Positions 23,426 through 30,141 of a DNA stretch of 32,127 nt are shown here, one piece after another. Every line of letters begins with the position of its first letter. Position 1 is the first letter of the stretch. The position numbers and the translations under genes were made by a program. Source of the stretch: Euplotes aediculatus (Eukaryota > Ciliophora > Spirotrichea > Euplotida > Euplotidae); the NCBI GenBank assembly GCA_030463445.1, contig JAQGFW010031483.1, positions 1 to 32,127 on the forward strand, given 5' to 3'. The notes beneath the pieces are model-generated. The model was given only the letters and a program-made list of their open reading frames with translations, searched no databases and was not told where the DNA came from.

Positions 23426-24808
23426 ATGTTTCTAATAATTGATGATGATATTGCCGTGCGTACCTCGCTATCGTTGCTTCTCAAAAAAGAAGGATTTGAG
23501 GTTACAACGGCAGATAATCCCCAAAAGGCGATACAGGTTGTCGAAAATGCTGAAATCGAGTTGATTTTGCTCGATATGAATTTCACAAACGATACATCTG
23601 GCGATGATGGAATCAAATTATTGACAGAAATTAAAAAGATAAAACCTGAGATTCCGGTTATTCTGATAACGGGCTGGGCTACAATTGACCTTGCCGTAAA
23701 AGGTATGAAACTCGGAGCCAGCGATTTTATTAATAAACCTTGGCAAAATGCTCATTTGATGCAATGTATCCGAACGATTTTGAATATGAATCAACCCTGT
23801 GGGCATCAAGATAAGCAAAAACTTAATCGAAAAAAATTAGATTCAAAATATGATTTTTCGAATATAATTGGCGAAAACAACTCTCTTTTACAGATACTCG
23901 AGACAATCGGTAGGGTAGCCGCTACCGATGCTTCGGTTTTGATAATGGGCGATAGCGGGACAGGCAAAGAGTTGATTGCCGAGGCGATTCATTTAAACAG
24001 TTTAAGAGCCAAAAAACCATTTGTTAAAGTTAATTTGGGCGGAATTTCGAGTTCATTATTTGAGTCCGAAATGTTTGGGCATATTCGTGGGGCATTTACC
24101 GATGCCAAATTTGACCGAATGGGTCGTTTTGAGCTGGCAAATCGAGGCACCATATTTTTGGATGAAATCGGCGAACTCGAAATGAGTAGCCAAGTAAAAC
24201 TCCTTCGAGTTTTGCAAGACCGCACCTTTGAGCCACTCGGAAGCAGCCGTACCAAGTCTTTAGATGTCCGAATAGTCTGTGCGACCAATAAAAACCTCGA
24301 AGAAATGGTAGCTAAAGGCACTTTTAGAGAAGACCTTTTTTATAGGATTAATCTAATAACGATTCGACTACCTTCTTTACACGAGCGGCCCGACGATATT
24401 CCGCTTTTGGTTAATTTTTTTGTGAATAATTTACGAGAAATCTATAATCGCCCCAATCTGCAAGTGAGTAAAGACGCAATAAAGTGGCTCAAGCAACTCA
24501 GTTTATCTGGAAATATCCGCCAACTTAAAAACTTGGTAGAACGCACCATTCTGATTTCGACAAATGATATATTAGAGGTGTCTGATTTTCAGCATAATGT
24601 ACATTCCGAAAGTAAAAATAACAACCCTAATTTTTTGCAAGTAGGTAGCCTGACGCTCGAAGAAATGGAGATTGCAATGATAAAGCAGGCGATGGATTTT
24701 CATAAAGGAAAGGTTATCAGAGTTGCCAAATCTTTGGGTTTGACCCGCAGTGCTTTGTACCGGAGGTTAGAAAAATTTAACATACCTTTTGCCGACGAAA
24801 ACTTATGA
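23426..24808 (+). CDS. Sigma-54-dependent response regulator (NtrC family)
   Basis: 460 residues. Receiver domain (1-120): phosphoacceptor Asp50, acidic Asp6-Asp8, Thr82 (LITGW), Lys104 in NKPW. AAA+ domain (about 145-375): Walker A GDSGTGKE (175-182), Walker B GTIFLDEIGE (241-250), sensor I CATNKNLEEM and the R-finger region FREDLFYRINLI. The sigma-54-contacting loop reads GAFTDA (222-227) instead of the canonical GAFTGA. The C-terminal Fis-type helix-turn-helix ends GKVIRVAKSLGLTRSALYRRLEKF. It should activate RpoN promoters when phosphorylated by the kinase whose gene overlaps its end by 4 bp. The sigma-54 promoter at 16275-16290 is the obvious target. No -24/-12 element was found before this gene itself. 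Confidence 0.95.
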   Translation: MFLIIDDDIAVRTSLSLLLKKEGFEVTTADNPQKAIQVVENAEIELILLDMNFTNDTSGDDGIKLLTEIKKIKPEIPVILITGWATIDLAVKGMKLGASDFINKPWQNAHLMQCIRTILNMNQPCGHQDKQKLNRKKLDSKYDFSNIIGENNSLLQILETIGRVAATDASVLIMGDSGTGKELIAEAIHLNSLRAKKPFVKVNLGGISSSLFESEMFGHIRGAFTDAKFDRMGRFELANRGTIFLDEIGELEMSSQVKLLRVLQDRTFEPLGSSRTKSLDVRIVCATNKNLEEMVAKGTFREDLFYRINLITIRLPSLHERPDDIPLLVNFFVNNLREIYNRPNLQVSKDAIKWLKQLSLSGNIRQLKNLVERTILISTNDILEVSDFQHNVHSESKNNNPNFLQVGSLTLEEMEIAMIKQAMDFHKGKVIRVAKSLGLTRSALYRRLEKFNIPFADENL

Positions 24809-26052
24809 GTTTACGCACAAAATTTATTGTTTTTGTAGTAATTCTCCATGCAATTACCATCGGATTGAGTTTTTATGTCTTCAAAACCGATAAAATTTTC
24901 TTTATTTTTTCTGAATTCCTCATCTTGATTTCGCTGTTTATTTCATGGCGACTTTATGAACAACTGATTCAGCCAATTTCGTTTTTGATGTCTGGAGTAA
25001 ACGCCATCAAAGACCGAGATTTCAATGTGAAGTTTCTGAAAACTGGCAGGTACGAAATGGATAAATTGATTGAAGTTTACAACCAGATGATTGATGAAAT
25101 TAGAAACGAACGCACACAACAAGAAGAACAGCATTATTTTCTCGAAAAACTCGTAAAAACTTCGCCTACGGGTATCATTATTTTTGATTATGACGGCAAA
25201 ATCATGACGATAAATCCACGAGCCGAAAGGATAATTTCGAGAGTCCCGATTCTCGAAACCATTAAAAATCTTCCAGAAAAAAGATTTGATTCCGAAACCT
25301 ATAACTACAATGGCGAAACCTACAAAATCCAGAAAGCTCAATTTATAGACCGAGGATTCCCTCGGCTTTTTGTTATGATTGAGGAGCTAACCACCGAGAT
25401 ACTCGTTGCCGAAAAAAAGGCTTATGGCAAAGTGATTAGGATGATGGCACATGAGGTAAACAACTCGATTGGGGCTGTAAATTCGATAATTGATACGACT
25501 TTGCATCTTCAAAACGAAGACTCAGAGATAAAAGAGGCTTTGCAAATTGCGATTGAACGCAACAATAACCTCAATTATTTTATGCGGAATTTTGCCGATG
25601 TTGTTCGGCTTCCGGAACCGCATATCGAAAAAATTGATTTGAATTTGCATATAAGCAAGATTTTAAAGCTAATGCAGTTTAGAGTAATAAATAAAGAAAT
25701 CCGTTTTGAATTTGAGAGACTGTCAGAACCTTTTTTTATCAATGCTGATGTTCAGCAGATTGAGCAGGTGTTTATAAATATCATCAAAAATGCAATCGAA
25801 TCAATTGAAAATCAAGGAGTTATCGAGGTTGTACTAAATAAAAAAAACAAATCAATACAGATAATTGACAACGGAAAGGGAATTGCTGAAAATACTGAAA
25901 ATCAATTATTTACACCGTTTTTTACTACCAAAAAAGACGGTCAAGGCATTGGACTGACTTTAATTCGTGAGGTTTTGCTGAATCATGGTTTTGGGTTTTC
26001 TTTGAAGAGTTTTTCAGAGAATAAAACTATATTTGAAATAAAATTTGAATAA
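24805..26052 (+). CDS. Sensor histidine kinase paired with the sigma-54 regulator
   Basis: 415 residues. Two closely spaced membrane helices (about 7-26 and 31-49) leave almost no periplasmic loop, so sensing probably occurs within the membrane or through partners rather than by a periplasmic ligand domain. Then come a HAMP-like linker (about 52-105), a PAS domain (about 110-200; SPTGIIIFDYDGKIMTINPRAERI), the phosphoacceptor region MMAHEVNNSIG with His216, and a full HATPase: N box FINIIKNAIESI (Asn329), G1 DNGKGI (355-360), F/G2 LFTPFFTTKKDGQGIGLTLI. HEVNN replaces the more usual HEIRN/HE[IL]NNP, and is normal for the NtrB/NtrY-like kinases that serve sigma-54 regulators. The ATGA overlap with the regulator gene indicates translational coupling. 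Confidence 0.93.
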   Translation: MSLRTKFIVFVVILHAITIGLSFYVFKTDKIFFIFSEFLILISLFISWRLYEQLIQPISFLMSGVNAIKDRDFNVKFLKTGRYEMDKLIEVYNQMIDEIRNERTQQEEQHYFLEKLVKTSPTGIIIFDYDGKIMTINPRAERIISRVPILETIKNLPEKRFDSETYNYNGETYKIQKAQFIDRGFPRLFVMIEELTTEILVAEKKAYGKVIRMMAHEVNNSIGAVNSIIDTTLHLQNEDSEIKEALQIAIERNNNLNYFMRNFADVVRLPEPHIEKIDLNLHISKILKLMQFRVINKEIRFEFERLSEPFFINADVQQIEQVFINIIKNAIESIENQGVIEVVLNKKNKSIQIIDNGKGIAENTENQLFTPFFTTKKDGQGIGLTLIREVLLNHGFGFSLKSFSENKTIFEIKFE

Positions 26053-26080
26053 AGTTTACATTGACTAAAAAATTATACCA

Positions 26081-26416
26081 ATGCCAAGCCCTATAAGAGA
26101 GGTTAAGAAGTTATTTTATACGATAGATGAAGTTGCTAAGCGATATAAGGTTGATATATCGAAAATTAGGTATTACGAAGTTAAATTTGAACTAAAAATC
26201 GCCAAAAATCAATACTCTGGCGAGCGTCAGTTTACCGATAAAGACCTCGAAATTTTTGATAGAATTTTCTTATTGGTCGAAAAAGAAAAATATACCCTCG
26301 AAGGTGCCAAAATTCAGCTTCATAAAAGAATGGATGTCGTTGATAAACGAGAAGATTTGATAGATAGATTAAATAAACTTAAATCTTTTTTAAAGAATTT
26401 AGAAGCGGAATTCTAA
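26081..26416 (+). CDS. MerR-family transcriptional regulator (small)
   Basis: 111 residues. The N-terminal winged helix-turn-helix (about 11-75) matches MerR: FYTIDEVAKRYKVDISKIRYYEVKFELKIAKNQYSGERQFTDKDLEIFDRIFLLV, then YTLEGAKIQLHKR. The rest is a short helix (about 88-111) that could dimerise; there is no ligand-binding domain or metal-binding cysteine. The Bacteroidota family with LEGAKxxL in this place is widespread, with no defined role. Its stop codon overlaps the dprA start by one base (TAATG), so the two are translationally coupled. It may have its own regulation or belong to the kinase transcript (28-bp gap). Confidence 0.85.
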   Translation: MPSPIREVKKLFYTIDEVAKRYKVDISKIRYYEVKFELKIAKNQYSGERQFTDKDLEIFDRIFLLVEKEKYTLEGAKIQLHKRMDVVDKREDLIDRLNKLKSFLKNLEAEF

Positions 26417-27519
26417 TGGAAAAAGTCTATCAAGTAGCACTCTCGCTTGTAGAGGGTATCGGGAGTGTTCTTTACAAACAGCTCATTGGTAATTTTGGAA
26501 GTGCCGAAGAGGTATTGAAAGCTAAAAAAGAACGGTTGCTCAAAATATCGGGTATCGGAAATGGCATCGCCGAAAACTTCCAGAAAACACCTGAATTGAT
26601 TGAAAAAGCCCATAATATTATTCAAATCGCCCAAAAACAGTCAGTAGAAATCTTAGTTTTTACTGATGAAGGCTACCCTGCAAGGCTCAAAGGTCTTTAT
26701 GATTCGCCTGCGATTCTTTATAAAAAAGGAAGTATTTCACTCAATCATCCTCGAACTGTCGGGATTGTCGGCACTCGAAAGGCTACTGATTATGGACTCA
26801 AAATTACCCGTGAAATCGTTGAAGGATTAGCCGACTCTAATATTCAGATTATCAGTGGTTTAGCTCTCGGTATTGATGGTGCAGCTCATCGTTCGGCAGT
26901 CGAAAACAATATTCCTACCATAGCAATAATGGCAAATGGGGTAGATATTGTATATCCTGCAAGTCATGCAAAATTGGCAGAGCAAATGCTTCAGAATGGT
27001 GCTTTGATTTCTGAAAACCCGTTTGGTGTTCAGCCATTAGCTGCATTGTTTTTGGCTCGAAATCGTATTATTGCGGGCTTATCGGATGTAGTGATTGTTG
27101 CCGAATCTGCCAAAAAAGGCGGAGCGATGGTTTCTGCCGAATTTGCCAATAACTATAACCGAGAAGTTTTTGCTGTTCCGGGTGGGTTAGTAAATCGCTA
27201 TTCCGAAGGGTGCAACAAGCTAATCAAAGAAAACAAGGCACAGATTTATACCAAAGTCGAAGACATTGTAGAAGCATTAAACTGGGATTTGCCGCAAGCC
27301 CCTAAACATAAAAAAATCAAAGAACCTGAGATTGATTTGGCAAAATTTACGGGCGACGAGGTAGCAGTAATTAATATTTTGAAAAAAGGAGAAATCCAGA
27401 TAGACGAATTAAGCTGGCAAAGCCAGATTCCGCTCAATCGTTTGGCTTCTCTTTTATTAAATCTCGAATTTCAGGGGTTAGTCAAAGCACTTCCAGGTAA
27501 AAAATTTGGATTGAAGTAA
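26416..27519 (+). CDS. dprA: DNA-processing protein DprA (DprA/Smf)
   Basis: 367 residues, standard length. An N-terminal helix-hairpin-helix/SAM-like region (about 1-65, LVEGIGSVLYKQLIGNFGSAEEVL ... ISGIGNGIAENF) is followed by the extended Rossmann fold with its signatures: GTRKATDYG (119-127), SGLALGIDGAAH (147-158), NPFGVQPLAALFLARNRIIAGLSD (201-224), ESAKKGGAMVSAEFA (230-244), VPGG (254-257). A C-terminal winged helix (about 305-367, TGDEVAVINILKKGEIQIDELS) completes it. DprA loads RecA on incoming single-stranded DNA during natural transformation; in many non-competent lineages it is also retained for reasons that are unclear. No other competence gene is in the window. Confidence 0.96.
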   Translation: MEKVYQVALSLVEGIGSVLYKQLIGNFGSAEEVLKAKKERLLKISGIGNGIAENFQKTPELIEKAHNIIQIAQKQSVEILVFTDEGYPARLKGLYDSPAILYKKGSISLNHPRTVGIVGTRKATDYGLKITREIVEGLADSNIQIISGLALGIDGAAHRSAVENNIPTIAIMANGVDIVYPASHAKLAEQMLQNGALISENPFGVQPLAALFLARNRIIAGLSDVVIVAESAKKGGAMVSAEFANNYNREVFAVPGGLVNRYSEGCNKLIKENKAQIYTKVEDIVEALNWDLPQAPKHKKIKEPEIDLAKFTGDEVAVINILKKGEIQIDELSWQSQIPLNRLASLLLNLEFQGLVKALPGKKFGLK

Positions 27520-27598
27520 TTTTGAAAAATTAACATTCTATTCTGAACAGAAGCAACAATTATTACGTTTTATTTTATATAATTGATTGGTTGTAATA

Positions 27599-28483
27599 AT
27601 GAAAATACGTAGAATTTTTGCAATAATTGCTATTGCTGGCTTGGTTACATCTTGTTTTAGTAGGTGGATAATGACCGAAAAAGAATTAAAAGAGCATTAT
27701 GCAAACCGAAAAGCTAAGCCAATTTACCATACAATTCAGAATGATTCTTCCAAAATAAATTTTGTAAGTTTTGGCGATAAATCTAAACAACCCATCATTT
27801 TTATACATGGTGCCCCCGGTAGTTGGGATGGCTATCTTAATTTTTTGGATGATTCGACCCTCCAGAGAAACTATCATTTGATTTCGGTTGATAGACCTGG
27901 CTACGGAAAATCTCAAATAAAACCTAAAAAGAAAGCTTATACACTCGAAGAACAAGCAAAAGCTATCGAATTAGCTTTGAAATCGAATCATTCGGGAAAG
28001 AAAGCCATTATCGTTGGGCGTTCGTATGGTGTTCCGGTAGCAGTTAAAATGGCGGCGATGTACCCTGCCGAAATTCAAAAAATTATCCTACTTTCGCCAG
28101 CAATAGACCCCGACAAAGAAAAATTTTGGTGGTTTTCGGGTTTCGGCAAAATCTTTTTGATTCGTTGGTTTTTACCAGAAAGAATGAACACCGCCACCGA
28201 CGAAAAGTTTGCCCACATTGCCGAATTACGAAAACTTGAAGCAGATTATGCTAAAATCCAATCTGAAATAACGGTCATGCAGGGCGGTCGAGATGAGATT
28301 ATTGACCAATCAAATTTTGAATACGCCAAAAAAATGCTTGCTGGCAAAAACGCCGAATTTATTTTTATTCCCGAATCTGGGCATCTCATTTCTCGTTCAA
28401 GACCCGATTTAGTAATGAAAGAAATATACAATATTGAGAATATTACAGATAACAACCCTGTTAGCGGTGGAAGCCGCCAGTGA
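27599..28483 (+). CDS. Alpha/beta-hydrolase lipoprotein
   Basis: 294 residues from ATG 27599; a TTG four codons earlier is in frame but would spoil the signal peptide. A lipoprotein signal MKIRRIFAIIAIAGLVTS-Cys19 anchors it in an envelope membrane. The hydrolase fold is complete: oxyanion region HGAPGSW (70-76), DRPGYGKS (98-105), nucleophile elbow GRSYG with Ser142, acid probably Asp232 (QGGRDEIID), and His262 (ESGHLIS). A cap of about 45 residues (about 175-220) covers the site. This is a general esterase/amidase/lipase scaffold whose substrate cannot be told. It sits alone: no clear promoter or terminator, 79 bp after dprA. Confidence 0.85.
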   Translation: MKIRRIFAIIAIAGLVTSCFSRWIMTEKELKEHYANRKAKPIYHTIQNDSSKINFVSFGDKSKQPIIFIHGAPGSWDGYLNFLDDSTLQRNYHLISVDRPGYGKSQIKPKKKAYTLEEQAKAIELALKSNHSGKKAIIVGRSYGVPVAVKMAAMYPAEIQKIILLSPAIDPDKEKFWWFSGFGKIFLIRWFLPERMNTATDEKFAHIAELRKLEADYAKIQSEITVMQGGRDEIIDQSNFEYAKKMLAGKNAEFIFIPESGHLISRSRPDLVMKEIYNIENITDNNPVSGGSRQ

Positions 28484-28520
28484 ATTTACCGTTTAATAAA
28501 TTTTTTTACCATTTAATAAA
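28481..28520. repeat. Two tandem 20-bp repeats upstream of the fibre-protein gene
   Basis: 28481-28500 and 28501-28520 match at 16 of 20 positions with no spacer; the core TTTACCrTTTAATAAA is shared. They lie 74-113 bp before the ATG at 28594 and begin at the very end of the hydrolase gene. Possibly a regulator-binding array with a 2-turn period. The remaining 73 bp contain TAAACTTTG (28551-28559), close to but not matching the -7 consensus. Confidence 0.4.
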
Positions 28521-28593
28521 AGCATGGTTACAATTTGGGGTTCTTTGATATAAACTTTGTAAAAACAAGTTTTACCTCAAAATTGTAAATACC

Positions 28594-30135
28594 ATGAAAA
28601 AATTAGTTCTACTGTTTCTTTCTATCTTAGCCTTTTCTCAATCTCAGGGGCAATCTGTATTATTAACACCCGGAAGTAATGCCTTGGATGTAAAGGTCAA
28701 TTCTACCTTATTAGGAACACTACAACACACAGGTCCTACTGGTTGGCTTTATTGGTCAAAAGGTAGTACAACTTATGGTTATGCTGGTATGTTTAGCAAC
28801 TCAGCTAACAATAGCTTTGATATTGGTACAAATGGTAGCAATACAACTGGTTCTTTAAACCTTGTTACACTAGCAAGCCCTAAAATGACAATCCTCGCAG
28901 GTGGTAAAGTGGGGATTGGTACGACTACACCAGCCGGTAAATTAGATGTAACATACAACAGTTCTGTTGGAGACCCTCATATCATTTTAAATGAAAGTAG
29001 CACCACAGACGGAGCAAGAATTTCATTTAAAAATACGTCTGGTGCTAATTACTGGGATTTTTGGGGCAAAACGGCTGCTGCTAATGCTGATGCAACACTT
29101 AACTTCTATTACAATCAGACTGGTAACTTAATGACTATTAAAGGTGATGGCGATGTGGGTATCGGTACACAAGTACCAGATGCTAAACTGCATATCAATC
29201 ATGCAGGTAGCGATACAAATCCACATATTAGAATCAACGCTACTGGTGCAGAATCAAGAATAAATTGGACAACATCAGCTAATACAAATCGTTGGGTTGC
29301 TCAAAGCTATCTAAATGGAGCTGCTGATGTGAATAACTATTGGAGATTAGAGTATTCTGGTACCGCATCTAACCCTTATATATTTAATGTAAAAGGAGAT
29401 GGTAATATTGGAATAAATAAGAGTACCCCATCTCAAAGGTTGAATATGTCAGATGGTAATTTTTTGATGGAAACTGGCTCGACTGATAAAATTCTTATGA
29501 GTCATAGCGGTACAGGTTCGGGTGGAGAAATTGATATGTACACTTCTTCGGGGCAACATTCTATAGAAATCAGAGCGTCGGATGGGACAAATAATGCCGG
29601 GGAGATTAATTTGTATGTTCCTGCTACTGGGGTTAAAACAGTCGAAATTGATGGAGATTGGGGTAGTTCAGGAAAGAGCCGTATTGTAGTTGATGAATTA
29701 CAAATAAAAGGTGGCTCAGATTTAGCAGAATTTTTTAAGATAAATACAGTAAATAAATTAGATGCCGGAACTGTTGTTTCAGTTTCAGACGATAATTCTG
29801 GAAATCTTGAAATTAGTTCAAAAGCATACGATAAAAAAGTTGTCGGTATTATTAGCGGTGCAAACGGTGTTTCAACGGGTCTGATGTTACATCAAAAAGG
29901 TAATGAAATTGTAGATGGAGATTACCCGATAGCAATTAATGGTCGTGTTTATGTAAAAGCCGAAGCCTTGAAGAAGGCTATCAAACCAGGCGACTTATTG
30001 ACAAGTTCGGATATTGAAGGATACGCTATGAAGGTAGATAATACAAAGAAATCTCAAGGGGCTATAATTGGTAAAGCTCTAACTGGATTAGATAAAGGTA
30101 AAGGGATGGTTTTAGTTTTAATCGGTTTAAATTAA
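28594..30135 (+). CDS. Secreted fibre-like repeat protein with a conserved C-terminal domain
   Basis: 513 residues with a signal peptide (MKKLVLLFLSILAFSQSQGQ). Three units begin with a tail-fibre-like turn: GKVGIGTTTPAGKLDV (104-119), GDVGIGTQVPDAKLHI (186-201) and GNIGINKSTPSQRLNM (270-285). The period is about 82-84 residues, with Gly/Asn/Thr/Ser-rich beta sequence between. This GIGTxxPxxKL pattern is common in phage tail fibres and in exported Bacteroidota proteins. The C-terminal part (about 376-513; SDLAEFFKIN, AGTVVSVSDDN, DGDYPIAINGRVYVKAEALKKAIKPGDLLTSSDIEGYAMKV, IIGKALTGLDKGKGMVLVLIGL) is a separate compact domain that I have seen ending other such fibre-like proteins. No type IX sorting domain is visible. 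Probable role: trimeric surface or secreted fibre. No other phage gene is near. The subtilase gene starts 6 bp later. Confidence 0.7.
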   Translation: MKKLVLLFLSILAFSQSQGQSVLLTPGSNALDVKVNSTLLGTLQHTGPTGWLYWSKGSTTYGYAGMFSNSANNSFDIGTNGSNTTGSLNLVTLASPKMTILAGGKVGIGTTTPAGKLDVTYNSSVGDPHIILNESSTTDGARISFKNTSGANYWDFWGKTAAANADATLNFYYNQTGNLMTIKGDGDVGIGTQVPDAKLHINHAGSDTNPHIRINATGAESRINWTTSANTNRWVAQSYLNGAADVNNYWRLEYSGTASNPYIFNVKGDGNIGINKSTPSQRLNMSDGNFLMETGSTDKILMSHSGTGSGGEIDMYTSSGQHSIEIRASDGTNNAGEINLYVPATGVKTVEIDGDWGSSGKSRIVVDELQIKGGSDLAEFFKINTVNKLDAGTVVSVSDDNSGNLEISSKAYDKKVVGIISGANGVSTGLMLHQKGNEIVDGDYPIAINGRVYVKAEALKKAIKPGDLLTSSDIEGYAMKVDNTKKSQGAIIGKALTGLDKGKGMVLVLIGLN

Positions 30136-30141
30136 TTCAAT

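Noticed and set aside
27587-27598. TTG start of the alpha/beta-hydrolase gene
   Set aside because: The ATG at 27599 gives a clean lipoprotein signal peptide directly at the N terminus.
28464-28477. Small GC hairpin at the end of the hydrolase gene as a terminator
   Set aside because: The stem is only 4-5 bp, lies inside the coding sequence and lacks a following T run.
28594-30135. Fibre-like protein as evidence for a prophage
   Set aside because: It has a signal peptide, and no capsid, terminase, integrase or lysis gene is near. The repeat type is common in exported Bacteroidota proteins.
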